A stretch of DNA of 64,000 nt from Anaerolineales bacterium (GTDB lineage Bacteria; Chloroflexota; Anaerolineae; Anaerolineales; UBA4823): contig PQAL01000028.1 in assembly GCA_003105035.1 (NCBI GenBank), positions 1 through 64,000 of the forward strand, in the 5' to 3' direction. The translations under genes were made by a program, and so were the position numbers. Positions 25,638 through 35,405 of the stretch are shown in pieces. The first letter of the stretch is position 1; every line of letters begins with the position of its first letter. The notes under the pieces are model-generated. The model saw only the letters and a list, made by a program, of their open reading frames with translations. It had not been told where the DNA came from and did not search any database.

Positions 25638-28600
25638 ATGTCTCAACTATCACTATCCTTACTCGGGAAGCCATCCTTATTACTGAATGGACAACCCGTT
25701 AACTTACCCACCTCAAGGGGAATACCTCTCCTTGCCTATCTAGCAATGACTGATATTTATCAATCACGTGAAGCTCTGGCCTCATTACTCTGGACGGATA
25801 ATAGTCAAGGGCACGCCCTGGCGGCTTTACGGACTACACTGTGGAGGTTGAAAGGTTCGGATTTAAAGGATTGGATCGGCTGGGATCGTAACGAGGTGTG
25901 GTTGACCCAGGCTCAAAATATTAATTTTGATGTCGCCAAGTTTTATGCAGCTCTTGAGCGCTGCAATACGCACGGGCATCCTCTTTCTCAGGTTTGCTTA
26001 TTATGCACACCAGCCTTAACCGACGCCCTGGAAGTTTACAGGGGCGAATTCATGCATGGCAGTTATCTGGCAAAAGCAGGATCCTTTGAAAACTGGCGAA
26101 CTCAGCAACGCGATAACTTCGAGATGATGCATTTGGGTGCCCTCGAACGCCTGGTGAAATGTCATCGCAAATTCGGAGATTTTAATTTAGCAATTCATTA
26201 TGCTCGCATCTGGCTCGCGCATGACAGCTTGAATGAAAGCGCTAATGCCCAACTGCTGCAGCTATACGCAATCACTGAGCAGAGAACTGCTGGGATGTCA
26301 CTTTACAAACATTATAAGCAGCTACTCGAGCAAGAATTCGGCATTGCACCATCGGACGAGATCACCGCATTATACAAGCAACTCGTGAGGGGACATACCA
26401 CGCCGGTTTCAAAGAAGAAAGTTCTGTCACCCATTTTCTTGATTGCAGATATTGAAAGAGCACCCATCTATTGGGGATCTGCCGGCGATCATAAAGATGA
26501 TCTGCTAAATACATATCGCGAGATTTTCAAAGATGCTTCTCGGCGTTTCGGGGGCACTTTGATTCAAAAAACCGAAAATCGTATCACCCTGCTATTCGAA
26601 AATGGTCAGCCGCTGCATTGTGCAGTATATTTACACTTGCTATTTAAGAAAACTGATTGGGGCATGATCGGTCCGCCTAGCGTCCGCATGGTGCTCTACT
26701 CCACCGTTCTGGAAGAAGATAATCCGGGTGATTTTGCCATGCTTACCAGCGCCGCATCATCACTCTTATCAATCAGCTGGGGCGGGCAGATACTTTTCTC
26801 AGAGTCGACCCTAAAACTTCTAGATTTTCCGTCCGGTGCGAAAATCAACGACCTGGGATTTCACAGCCTGATTAATAATCAAGCACCGGTACATATATAT
26901 GAATTATGTCACCCGCATTTACCGGCAAAGGATCACCCCCCGCTACTATCCACATCTCAGCAGTTATTTAATTTTCCCATCTTTGATGTACCGTTCATTG
27001 GTCGCGAAGAGGAGCTTGGTGAATTACACAGATCAATTCTCTTACCCACCAATCGCCTGGTATCACTCACGGGTCCAGGTGGGGTTGGAAAAACTCGATT
27101 GGCAGTGCAGTTTGCTCCCAGCGCGGTTGATTTTTTCCCAGATGGGATATATTTTGTCTCGTTTGCTTCGATCGAGGATGCAGATTTTATCCCAATCCTG
27201 TTAGCTGATGCCCTAAGGTTCAACTTCTACGGGCCGACCAGCCATACTGAACAGCTCACCCAATATCTGCACCGCATGAAAGCCTTGTTAGTCATCGATA
27301 ACTTTGAGCATCTACGGCTTGAAGGAGCGAAATTCCTGGCAATTTTGCTTTCTAACACTCACTACTTGAAATTTATTGTGACCACTCGCGAGCGGATGAA
27401 CCTCATCGCAGAGACTGTGGTCGAGGTCGTTGGGTTTCCCATCCCTGATCTATTGGCAACCGATCATCCCGAAAATTTCACTGCCATTAAACTATTTATC
27501 CAAAATGCCCAAAAAAATTATCCCCGGTTCACAATACCGAATAACCTCAAGTCAATAATTCGCATCTGCGGTATGGTGGATGGTATGCCACTCGGCATCC
27601 TCCTGGCCTCAGCTTGGGTAAGGGTATTTAGCTGCCCTGAGATTGAAGCCGAAATCAGCAAGAATATCGATTTTCTCACCACCCATGCCCCCGACCTGGA
27701 CCCACGCCACCGTAGCCTGAGTGCTGTTTTTGAGAATTCCTGGAAATTGCTTCCGGAGGCTGAGCGCAGCGTCCTTGGCAGGTTGTCCATATTTAGTTCA
27801 CCTTTCACCGGCAGGGCAGCCCAGGAAATTTGTGGAGCTACACCACTTGCACTTTCTCAATTAGTCGATAAATCTCTGCTTCTTCATCAGCAGGATGGTC
27901 GTTTCTTCATGCTGAACACCATCAGTCATTTCGCTGCAGCAAAACTTGAAGAATACTCGACAGAACAAGCATCAACCATGGAAAAATATTGTGAATACTA
28001 TGCCGAGTTATGTGCACAAAAAATCCCTGAAATTAATTCACTTCTGCAACATAATGCGATTAAGGAGATGATATCTGAAATAGAAAATATCCGAAGCGCC
28101 TGGATGTGGATGATTCAGACTAATCGTTGGGATTTAATTAATAAAACAAAAGATGCGTTGCTTATCTACCATGTTCTCCTTGGCAATTATATTCATGGGA
28201 GTGAGTTGTTTACCGCTGCATTTCAAAAAATCACCTCATCAAATCAACCTGAGGTGGAAATAACTAGATATTCTCTGCGGCAATTGAGTGCGTGGATGGA
28301 TTTTAGAAAAGGTTATGTTTCTCGAGCTCTACCTGAGATTGACGAATGTCTTGAGTATTTCCGAAGCCATGATGCTAAATGGGAAACCGCAATGACTTTA
28401 TTTTATCTATCAGTCATTCACCAAGCGCTAAACCACATTCATTTGGCAAAAGACCTGATCCTGGAATCGATTGAACTGTTGGAAAGAGATGGGGGAACAA
28501 AATCTAATTACGTGCTTGCGATTATTGCTAATTGTCAAACGACTTTGGGAGGTATCTTAGTCCGACTCGATCAATATTCGCAAGCCAAATCATATCTCAA

Positions 28601-29390
28601 TATGAGCTTGACTACCCACAACAAATTAGGAACGACTTATGGAGCGCTTCATTCTCTTATGGGGCTTGGAAGACTGGCTAATCTTGAGAGTAAATACATG
28701 CAAGCGCGAGATTTATTCCTGCAGGCTTTGGAGTTAGCTGGAGGATTATTTAACCATCGTGATATGGTCAGCATCCATAACAATCTGAGCTCCGTGTATG
28801 AATCCATGGCTCATATTTCCCTGTCTTATCATCACATCCAGATTGCGCTAAAACTTTGTAAAGAATCTGGTGACCGCCGCCTGACTGCTGTGATCTTGAA
28901 TAACCTTGCATACGAGCAATTGAGATATCACAATCAGCCGACAACAGCTATTCGGACCTATCAGGAATGTCTGGAGATATTTTCTGAAGTTGGCGACCTG
29001 CGCGGGATTGCCTTCTCTTGCTATGATATTAGTAAGGCGTATCTCAAGGTCGGATTGCTGGAAGATGCCTGGAGTTATAACTTGCGCTCCATAAACACTG
29101 CCATGACATTAGACGATATTTCCCTGGTCCTCCATGCGCTGCATGGTTTTGCGAATTTCTTTGTGGAAGTTAATCTGCCTGAGCGAGGCCTGGGATTATG
29201 CTACCTGATTGAGCATCATCCCCAAGTGGACCGAGATACTCAGAAAAGGGCGATCGTTACCCGGGCTTTTGTGGAGGCTTCCCTTGATAATATAACCAAA
29301 CAATCTGTGCGTGTCTGGGGGGAAAATGCTGATTTACAAGAGACGATCAACCAAATCATGGCCGATAAGTCTTACATCCCCAGGTACTAA
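25638..29390 (+). CDS. AfsR-like regulator: winged helix, BTAD, degenerate cyclase domain, P-loop NTPase, TPRs
   Basis: A 1250-residue transcriptional regulator. Residues 1-90 look like an OmpR-type winged helix and about 95-250 like a bacterial transcriptional activation domain (BTAD), as in AfsR/SARP proteins. Residues about 263-430 resemble a class III adenylate/guanylate cyclase domain (IFLIADIERAP, IQKTENRITLLFENG, DLGFHSL) but lack the second metal Asp and the Asn-Arg pair, so it is probably non-catalytic. The STAND/NB-ARC P-loop TGPGGVGKTRLA is near residue 477, with VIDNFEHL and TTRER following. The C-terminal third is TPR-like. Expected to act as an ATP-dependent signal integrator. 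Target genes unknown; the repeats upstream suggest self-control. Confidence 0.88.
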   Translation: MSQLSLSLLGKPSLLLNGQPVNLPTSRGIPLLAYLAMTDIYQSREALASLLWTDNSQGHALAALRTTLWRLKGSDLKDWIGWDRNEVWLTQAQNINFDVAKFYAALERCNTHGHPLSQVCLLCTPALTDALEVYRGEFMHGSYLAKAGSFENWRTQQRDNFEMMHLGALERLVKCHRKFGDFNLAIHYARIWLAHDSLNESANAQLLQLYAITEQRTAGMSLYKHYKQLLEQEFGIAPSDEITALYKQLVRGHTTPVSKKKVLSPIFLIADIERAPIYWGSAGDHKDDLLNTYREIFKDASRRFGGTLIQKTENRITLLFENGQPLHCAVYLHLLFKKTDWGMIGPPSVRMVLYSTVLEEDNPGDFAMLTSAASSLLSISWGGQILFSESTLKLLDFPSGAKINDLGFHSLINNQAPVHIYELCHPHLPAKDHPPLLSTSQQLFNFPIFDVPFIGREEELGELHRSILLPTNRLVSLTGPGGVGKTRLAVQFAPSAVDFFPDGIYFVSFASIEDADFIPILLADALRFNFYGPTSHTEQLTQYLHRMKALLVIDNFEHLRLEGAKFLAILLSNTHYLKFIVTTRERMNLIAETVVEVVGFPIPDLLATDHPENFTAIKLFIQNAQKNYPRFTIPNNLKSIIRICGMVDGMPLGILLASAWVRVFSCPEIEAEISKNIDFLTTHAPDLDPRHRSLSAVFENSWKLLPEAERSVLGRLSIFSSPFTGRAAQEICGATPLALSQLVDKSLLLHQQDGRFFMLNTISHFAAAKLEEYSTEQASTMEKYCEYYAELCAQKIPEINSLLQHNAIKEMISEIENIRSAWMWMIQTNRWDLINKTKDALLIYHVLLGNYIHGSELFTAAFQKITSSNQPEVEITRYSLRQLSAWMDFRKGYVSRALPEIDECLEYFRSHDAKWETAMTLFYLSVIHQALNHIHLAKDLILESIELLERDGGTKSNYVLAIIANCQTTLGGILVRLDQYSQAKSYLNMSLTTHNKLGTTYGALHSLMGLGRLANLESKYMQARDLFLQALELAGGLFNHRDMVSIHNNLSSVYESMAHISLSYHHIQIALKLCKESGDRRLTAVILNNLAYEQLRYHNQPTTAIRTYQECLEIFSEVGDLRGIAFSCYDISKAYLKVGLLEDAWSYNLRSINTAMTLDDISLVLHALHGFANFFVEVNLPERGLGLCYLIEHHPQVDRDTQKRAIVTRAFVEASLDNITKQSVRVWGENADLQETINQIMADKSYIPRY

Positions 29391-29444
29391 TACTGTAAAT
29401 TAAAACTCAGCCTAAAACTCTAATCAAACCTGGATCAAGAATCC

Positions 29445-29473
29445 TTGACTTTTCTACTTAATTAATCTAAAAT
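29445..29473 (+). promoter_or_regulatory. Promoter of the TetR operon
   Basis: TTGACT (29445-29450), 17-base spacer, TAAAAT (29468-29473): a near-consensus sigma-70-type promoter. The TetR operator palindrome begins three bases after the -10. Confidence 0.7.
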
Positions 29474-29476
29474 CAT

Positions 29477-29490
29477 ACCGACCGGTCGGT
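29477..29490. promoter_or_regulatory. TetR operator palindrome
   Basis: A perfect 14-bp palindrome, ACCGACCGGTCGGT, covers the region from just after the -10 across the predicted transcription start. Its ACCGACCGGT core is typical of TetR/AcrR operators. Binding here would block initiation, so the operon is probably self-repressed. Confidence 0.75.
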
Positions 29491-29516
29491 TTTTGGATTT
29501 GTCAAAGGAAAATATC

Positions 29517-30113
29517 ATGCAAGTTCGCAGTGAAGAAACCCGCAGCCACATCCTGGAAGTAGCCATGCAACTTTTTTCAAAATCCGGCTATGACGCGACT
29601 GGCGTTGCTGAGATCTGCCAGGCTGCTGGAGTAAGCAAAGGTGCTTTTTATCATCATTTTCCTTCAAAACAAGCCGTCTTCCTGGAGTTGCTTAACTCTT
29701 ATCTGAATGGCATCGAATCCGGTTTCAACCTGATGCGCCAGGAAGTTCATGATGTTCCCCAGACCATCCTGCAGATGGCTGACCTGGTTGGCTCACTCTT
29801 CCAAACTGCAGATATTCATTTACCTATCTTCCTCGAATTTTGGACCCAGGCGAATCACGACCCGCGTATATGGGAAACCACCGTTGCACCATACCTGCGC
29901 TATCAGGAGTATTTTGCAGAAATGATCCAGGAAGGCATCCATGAAGGTTCAATTGAGCCCATAGACCCACAGCTGGCAGCCCGAGTATTGGTATCCCTCG
30001 CCATAGGCTTGCTGATGCAATCTCTTTTCGATCCGCAGGTCACCGATTGGCAAACCGAAGCCAGACAGAGTGTGGAATTATTGCTAAAAGGCATGGTAAG
30101 GAGACAAGCATGA
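29517..30113 (+). CDS. TetR/AcrR-family repressor
   Basis: A 198-residue TetR protein. The helix-turn-helix spans about residues 25-50 (GVAEICQAAGVSKGAFYHHF), followed by a ligand-binding helical domain with an aromatic-rich segment. The start at 29517 has AAAGGAAA upstream; a TTG further upstream is in frame but less likely. It is first in an operon with an epimerase (four-base ATGA overlap) and an SDR, and has a matching operator at its own promoter. The ligand is unknown; a fatty-acyl, sterol-like or aldehyde compound would fit the enzymes but is a guess. Confidence 0.93.
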   Translation: MQVRSEETRSHILEVAMQLFSKSGYDATGVAEICQAAGVSKGAFYHHFPSKQAVFLELLNSYLNGIESGFNLMRQEVHDVPQTILQMADLVGSLFQTADIHLPIFLEFWTQANHDPRIWETTVAPYLRYQEYFAEMIQEGIHEGSIEPIDPQLAARVLVSLAIGLLMQSLFDPQVTDWQTEARQSVELLLKGMVRRQA

Positions 30114-31123
30114 ATTTAATCACCGGTGCTACCGGGCACATAGGGAATGTATTGGTACGCATGTTTAGTGAACGTGGCGTAAAAGTTCGCGCCATGGTCA
30201 TGCCAGGAGAGGACTCTTCCCCATTGAATAGCCTGGATGTCGAAATCGTTGAATCAGACGTCCTTGATTACCAATCACTGCTCAAGGCTTTTAGTAATAT
30301 TGAAGTCGTCTATCATCTGGCCGGGATGATATCGATTCTGCCGGGTAGGGATGATTTATTACGTGCTGTAAATGTCATGGGGACACGCAATGTGATTGAG
30401 GCTGCACGTAGCAGTGGTGTCCGTCGCCTGGTTTATACCAGCTCCATTCATGCCCTTCAACGAGTTCCAGAGGGCATCCTTATCGATGAAACGGTGCCAT
30501 TTGATATTGAACACGCCATCAGCAGTTATGACTCATCCAAAGCCAGTGCTTCTTTGGATGTCTTGAACGCGGTACACGATGGTTTGGATGCAGTCATTGT
30601 ATGCCCCACGGGAGTAATCGGTCCTTATGATTTTCGAACCTCTGAAATGGGACAATTAATCCTGGATTGCGTCGAAGAAAAAACCATGTTTTATGTCGAT
30701 GGAGCCTACGATTTTGTGGATGTCCGTGATGTGGCCCAAGGCCTCATCCTGGCCGGCGAAAGAGGCCGTTGCGGTGAAAGTTATATCTTGTCCGGTGAGC
30801 GGATAGCTGTCTTTGATATTATTAAAATCGTCCAGGAAGTTATTGGCAAGCGTCTCTTCAGTCTAAAAATTCCCTTTTCATTGGCAACATTCACTGCTAA
30901 ACTCACACCTCTTTACTATCGCCTGACTCGAATTAAGCCGCGCTTTACCTCCTATTCTCTGGCTACGATTATCTCAAATTCTCATATCAGCCATAGCAAG
31001 GCCCAACGTGAGCTAGGCTACCACCCGCGCCCCTTGCGCGAATCACTTTCTGATACGGTAAAGTGGATTAAATATCAAAAACTCATCAAGAAGGCCGGTC
31101 ATAAGTACCCGGTCAGTGAGTGA
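30110..31123 (+). CDS. NAD(P)-dependent epimerase/dehydratase-like reductase
   Basis: A 337-residue extended short-chain dehydrogenase. The dinucleotide loop is ITGATGHIG at residues 4-12, and the catalytic Tyr-Lys pair is in SSYDSSKAS with the Ser in the preceding TSSIHAL. It resembles dihydroflavonol reductase/3-beta-hydroxysteroid dehydrogenase-like NAD-dependent epimerases rather than sugar epimerases, but this is a loose assignment. ATG 30110 overlaps the TetR stop; the longer frame upstream is spurious. It is in the TetR-controlled operon, followed directly by an SDR. Confidence 0.88.
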   Translation: MNLITGATGHIGNVLVRMFSERGVKVRAMVMPGEDSSPLNSLDVEIVESDVLDYQSLLKAFSNIEVVYHLAGMISILPGRDDLLRAVNVMGTRNVIEAARSSGVRRLVYTSSIHALQRVPEGILIDETVPFDIEHAISSYDSSKASASLDVLNAVHDGLDAVIVCPTGVIGPYDFRTSEMGQLILDCVEEKTMFYVDGAYDFVDVRDVAQGLILAGERGRCGESYILSGERIAVFDIIKIVQEVIGKRLFSLKIPFSLATFTAKLTPLYYRLTRIKPRFTSYSLATIISNSHISHSKAQRELGYHPRPLRESLSDTVKWIKYQKLIKKAGHKYPVSE

Positions 31124-31953
31124 TGGTGTCTACTGTGGTTAAACCGCACTTGAAGAGCTTGAACGGGAAAATTTGCTTGATCACTGGTGCGTCGAGTGGA
31201 ATTGGGGCAGCCACCGCACGAAAACTGGCTCAGCAAGGGCTGAAAGTCATCCTGGTGGCTCGTCGGACCGACCGGCTGGATGAGCTGGCTGCCGAGATAA
31301 ACCAGGCTGGTGGCCAGGCTGAAGTCATCTCTGCCGACTTATCTCAGGAATCAGAGCGCCAACAAGTGTACTCACTGGTCGAGAGTAGATATGGGCAAGT
31401 GGATATCCTGATCAACAATGCCGGGTTAGGCTGGTATGGGTATGGTACCGACATGCCCTGGACAATCGCTTCGGAAATCCTACAGGTGAATGTCGAAGCT
31501 TCGGTTCATTTCACCTTGCTATTCTTGAAGAAAATGCGCTCAATCGGATCTGGACATATCATAAATATCGGCTCGATTTCGGGCAGCTTGCCTAGCCAGG
31601 GGATTGCCCTTTACGGTGCCACGAAATCGTTCATCGACAACTTCACCACGGCCCTGTACCGTGAGCTAACCGGAACCCACTTGCATGTCAGCGTGGTGCG
31701 CGCCGGTCCGGTCCTTACCGATTTTTGTGATACCGCTGCTAACCAGGAAGGGGGTCTGCACTTACCCACTGAACGTATGGGGGTAACCGCCGAAACCATT
31801 GCTGACCATGTTTGGAATCTAATCAAGCACCCGCGCCGCGTTGTTTATGTGCCTTTTTGGTTGGGAATCACACCGTATATTGAAAGCCTGTTTGGCTGGC
31901 TCATCGATCGTCTTGGCCCGCTGCTCTTGCGCTTCCAAACCAGGCAAAAATAA
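31123..31953 (+). CDS. Short-chain dehydrogenase/reductase
   Basis: A 276-residue classical SDR. It has the cofactor motif TGASSGIGAATA, the NNAG segment LINNAGLG, the catalytic Ser in IGSISGSLP and Tyr-x-x-x-Lys in LYGATKSF. The basic residues after beta-2 (VARRTDRL) suggest NADPH preference. The C-terminal hydrophobic stretch suggests membrane association, as in DltE/YdfG-like or acyl-reducing SDRs. It starts at the overlap with the epimerase stop and ends the operon. Substrate unknown. Confidence 0.92.
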   Translation: MVSTVVKPHLKSLNGKICLITGASSGIGAATARKLAQQGLKVILVARRTDRLDELAAEINQAGGQAEVISADLSQESERQQVYSLVESRYGQVDILINNAGLGWYGYGTDMPWTIASEILQVNVEASVHFTLLFLKKMRSIGSGHIINIGSISGSLPSQGIALYGATKSFIDNFTTALYRELTGTHLHVSVVRAGPVLTDFCDTAANQEGGLHLPTERMGVTAETIADHVWNLIKHPRRVVYVPFWLGITPYIESLFGWLIDRLGPLLLRFQTRQK

Positions 31954-32297
31954 CAACTTAACAAACAATCCCAAAACAGGTTCTCTTATGTTTGCGGGTC
32001 TCAGATCTCTGACGCAGTAGATACCGGAGATCCAGTCTTTTGCATCATTTGCAGCTCTAGATAAGTATTTTTCAAAAAATCATTTTCGGATGTTCCACCA
32101 GGCATCCGGAATTTATCTCTACTTACTTCACTAATCCTGGGTCTCAATATCCTGTACTATTCGAATTCGTTCACCAAAAATATTGCATCACTAAGGATTG
32201 ATCTACTCCATACCGCGGTATACTTTAAAACAACTCGATAATCTGAAATCAGGATTTGAAGAAAAATCGAGATATCCTCAAAACCTAAATCATATCC
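31954..32297. other. 344-base region without a supported gene
   Basis: AT-rich sequence between the SDR and the small membrane protein. I see no convincing terminator with a T tract, no RNA gene and no coding resemblance. It probably contains the promoter of the following gene, but no clear -35/-10 pair is evident. Confidence 0.4.
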
Positions 32298-32705
32298 ATG
32301 ATACATCCTATCCATCTTTCTGCCATCAATGGCCCCGCATCTGGCTACCTGGTGATTGTCCTCGGTTTCCTTGCCTTGCTGGTGATCGACTTAATCATTG
32401 CCCTCGTAGAAGGTGTCAGCTTGACCCTCCTCAAATGGTATCCCTTTCGAACATCATTGCTGGTTTCCATAATCATGAATATTATCTCTGGGATCATCAA
32501 TGGTGTTTTACTCATCCTTCTCCAAAAGGCGCCAGTGATCTGGTTGCCCTGCTCTTTTCTTATTTCAATTTTGCTCGAGACTTTTATCATGACATTTTTC
32601 AAACGGGATGCCTTGCGGAAAAATAGCCTGTATGCCCTGATTGCCAACCTGATTAGTTATGTGCTGCTCATCCTGCCGGCGTATTATTTCGGTGTCAAAA
32701 CATGA
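32298..32705 (+). CDS. Hypothetical four-helix membrane protein
   Basis: A 135-residue protein with four predicted transmembrane helices (about residues 17-38, 52-75, 80-97 and 110-130) and short polar loops. I do not recognise the family. An overlapping open frame in another phase lacks hydrophobic or family character, which favours this one. The gene stands alone between the TetR operon and the acyl-CoA dehydrogenase. Function unknown. Confidence 0.65.
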   Translation: MIHPIHLSAINGPASGYLVIVLGFLALLVIDLIIALVEGVSLTLLKWYPFRTSLLVSIIMNIISGIINGVLLILLQKAPVIWLPCSFLISILLETFIMTFFKRDALRKNSLYALIANLISYVLLILPAYYFGVKT

Positions 32706-32856
32706 CCTGGTGCACTACCTGATACTCAGCCTCTGCATGGTTGTTCGGTGTACAATTATCATTACTTGATCATTAAATACTCTCGTGTTATTGGTGTCGA
32801 ATGGTTGATGATCCAATAAAACAAAATGCGTCTCAACCTGAAAGGAGATACCAGCC

Positions 32857-34002
32857 ATGGATTATGACCTGACTGATGAGCAGCGCATGTGGCGTGCAGC
32901 GGTGCACGATTTTGTTGCCCGTGAAGTAAAACCCAACGCTCATGAAGTAGATGAGAAGGCTGAATTTAATTGGCCTGCCATACGGAAGATGGGCCCTCTC
33001 GGCATGCTCGGTTTGAATATACCTGAGGAATATGGTGGTTCGGGGGTGGATGCCGTCAGTGCCGCCATCGCCATTGAAGAGCTGGGCTGGGGGTGTGGCT
33101 CCACCGCGCTTGCCATCGCCGCGCACAATGGCCTGGGCACAGCACCGATCGTCCTCTATGGCACGGAGGAGCAGAAAAGGAAATACTTGCCACTCGTCGC
33201 TTCTGGAAAGAACAAACTTGGCTCACTGGCTCTTACTGAACCTGGCGCGGGTTCAGATATCCAGGGTGGCATCCGCACCCATGCGGAGTTATACTCTGGG
33301 GAATGGGTGATCAACGGTTCTAAAGCCTGGTGTACCAACGCCAGCATTGCTGAGTACATCATTACCCTGGTACGGACGGATCCTGCCGGAGGCCCACACT
33401 CATTGAGCATGATCATCGTCCCAACCGATACCCCCGGCTTGCACATTGCACCCGCAGAGAAAAAAATGGGCCTGCGAGGCTCCCCGACGCACGCTGTGAC
33501 CTATGAAGATGTGCGCCTGCCTGAGAGTTACCTGTTAGGCAATCTTGGCCGTGGTTTACAACAAACCCTAACCACCCTCGATGGAGGGCGTATCAGTATC
33601 GGTGCCCTGTCTGTTGGTCTCGCTCAATCTGCTATGGAAGATGCCATTCGGTACGCCAAGGAACGCCAGACTTTCGGACGACCGATCGCCGAACACCAGG
33701 CCATCCAGTGGATGCTTGCCGATGCTGCCACCGAAATCCAGGCTGCTCGCCTCATGATATACTTTGCTGCCTGGCTGAAAGAACAAAAACGCTCGTTCAC
33801 CAAGGAAGCTTCCATGGCAAAGCTATTCGCCACTGAGATGGCCGAGCGGGTTTGCCGGAATGCTATCCAGATTCATGGCGGATACGGCTACAGCCGCGAG
33901 TATCCAGTCGAGCTCACTTACCGCGATGCTCGCCTGATGACCATCGGTGAAGGTACCAGTGAAGTCCAGCGTATGGTGATCGCCCGTAAGCTGCTCACTT
34001 AG
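32857..34002 (+). CDS. Acyl-CoA dehydrogenase
   Basis: A 381-residue FAD-dependent acyl-CoA dehydrogenase that introduces the alpha-beta double bond in fatty or branched-chain acyl-CoAs and passes electrons to ETF. The N-terminal helical domain opens with MDYDLTDEQRMWRAAVHDF. FAD-binding segments are ALTEPGAGSDI and the C-terminal QIHGGYGYSREYPVE; the catalytic Glu is in the IGEGTSEVQRM segment. AAAGGAG lies upstream of ATG 32857. No etfAB genes are in the window, but two EMO-type proteins that could accept ETF electrons are. Confidence 0.95.
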   Translation: MDYDLTDEQRMWRAAVHDFVAREVKPNAHEVDEKAEFNWPAIRKMGPLGMLGLNIPEEYGGSGVDAVSAAIAIEELGWGCGSTALAIAAHNGLGTAPIVLYGTEEQKRKYLPLVASGKNKLGSLALTEPGAGSDIQGGIRTHAELYSGEWVINGSKAWCTNASIAEYIITLVRTDPAGGPHSLSMIIVPTDTPGLHIAPAEKKMGLRGSPTHAVTYEDVRLPESYLLGNLGRGLQQTLTTLDGGRISIGALSVGLAQSAMEDAIRYAKERQTFGRPIAEHQAIQWMLADAATEIQAARLMIYFAAWLKEQKRSFTKEASMAKLFATEMAERVCRNAIQIHGGYGYSREYPVELTYRDARLMTIGEGTSEVQRMVIARKLLT

Positions 34003-34034
34003 CTGGGTGGAAGTATTGGGATAATTTATAACGA

Positions 34035-35405
34035 ATGATCGCTAAACTAAAGAAATTTCGTTTACCAGGCATCCTGCTGGTAGGCATTTTACTGTTGTGT
34101 TTAGGGCTCTTCTTCGTGCTCCGTAAGTCCGTGACACTGTCTGTCAATGGCGATTTGCAACGGATCACCACATACGCTCTCCGGGTTGGCGATCTATTAC
34201 GCTCTGAGGCGATTGCATTGTCATCCCAGGATAAGCTTACCCCAACTGCTGAAACCTGGCTGAAAAATGGGCAGGTGATCACTTTGACCCGGGCTGTGCC
34301 AGTTCGCATCCTGGCAGATGGAAAATGGACCTCCACAGTGAGCGCCGAGCGTACACCATCCAGGTTGTTTGCCGAAGCTGGCGTGACCGTCTATCCTGGG
34401 GACCTATTTCTTTCAAATGGTAGGCAAGTTGAACTAGATGAGCAATTCCCGGTCAGTGTCCAATCGATTCCCTTGCAGCTGGTCCGCACAATACGCTATA
34501 CCCTCACCGAAGATGGGAAAAACCTGGGGCTAACCTCAACCGCTCCCACCCTGGGCTCCGCCTTATGGGCTGCAGGTTACACGCTATTCGAAGCTGATCA
34601 GCTGACGCCGGCAGCCAATTCCCAACTTACTTCTGACCTATCTGCCCAGTTGGTCCACTCCAGTCCGCTGACCATCCAAACCCAATATGGCGAAGTGTCT
34701 CTTCGCACCTCGGCCAAATCCGTCGGGCAAGCGCTTAAAGCAGCTAACCTTTCGCCCCAGGGCCTGGACTACAGCTTGCCAACCTCAACCGAGCTCATCC
34801 CAGGGAACCGTCACATCCGCCTCATTCGTGTGACAGAGGAAGTCTTGATCGAGCAAACCCCTCTACCCTTCGAAAACGAGTACCAGGCGGTTGCGGATAT
34901 GGAGCTCGATACACAATCCGTCGTAGACCCTGGGGAATATGGCTTGAGAGCTGAACGCGTGCGTGTCCGATATGAAGATGGGCAGGAAGTCTCTCGCCAG
35001 ACTGACAGTGAGTGGACAGCCCGGGAGCCCCAAGCGCGCATCATTGGCTATGGCACCAATGTTGTGATGCAAACCACCACCGTGGATGGGGTCACCATCC
35101 AATACTGGCGCGCCGTGAGCATGTATGCCACCTCCTACCATCCATCTGAAGTCGGGGATACGACTGCCTCTGGCTTACCGCTCAAGAAAGGCGTCGTAGC
35201 AGTCGATACCAGCCTCATTCCATTCTATACCCAGCTGTATATTCCTGGCTATGGGAACGCCGTGGCAGCCGACATTGGAGGTGGGGTTATCGGTCGCTGG
35301 ATTGACCTGGGCTACAGTGATAGCGATTATGTCCCCTGGCATTCTTGGGTAACAGTATATTTCTTATGGCCTCCCCCGGATAATATTGTGTGGATCCTTC
35401 CGTGA
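34035..35405 (+). CDS. YabE-like cell-wall protein with DUF348, G5 and 3D domains
   Basis: A 456-residue secreted or membrane-anchored protein. An N-terminal hydrophobic helix (about residues 10-28) is followed by three DUF348 repeats (each with a VxxxLxxxG-like pattern, e.g. YALRVGDLLRSEA), a G5-type segment near residues 270-345, and a C-terminal 3D domain with YATSYHPSEVGDTTASG and ADIGGGVIGRWIDL, containing the three conserved Asp. It is related to the stationary-phase-survival/Rpf-like autolysins and may be a lytic transglycosylase. The order with ksgA matches the Bacillus yabE-rnmV-ksgA region. Its end overlaps ksgA by 16 bases. Confidence 0.9.
   Translation: MIAKLKKFRLPGILLVGILLLCLGLFFVLRKSVTLSVNGDLQRITTYALRVGDLLRSEAIALSSQDKLTPTAETWLKNGQVITLTRAVPVRILADGKWTSTVSAERTPSRLFAEAGVTVYPGDLFLSNGRQVELDEQFPVSVQSIPLQLVRTIRYTLTEDGKNLGLTSTAPTLGSALWAAGYTLFEADQLTPAANSQLTSDLSAQLVHSSPLTIQTQYGEVSLRTSAKSVGQALKAANLSPQGLDYSLPTSTELIPGNRHIRLIRVTEEVLIEQTPLPFENEYQAVADMELDTQSVVDPGEYGLRAERVRVRYEDGQEVSRQTDSEWTAREPQARIIGYGTNVVMQTTTVDGVTIQYWRAVSMYATSYHPSEVGDTTASGLPLKKGVVAVDTSLIPFYTQLYIPGYGNAVAADIGGGVIGRWIDLGYSDSDYVPWHSWVTVYFLWPPPDNIVWILP

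Noticed and set aside
32198-32626. 142-residue open frame overlapping the small membrane protein
   Set aside because: It has no family resemblance, odd composition rich in His, Pro and Cys, and overlaps a frame with a clean four-helix pattern.
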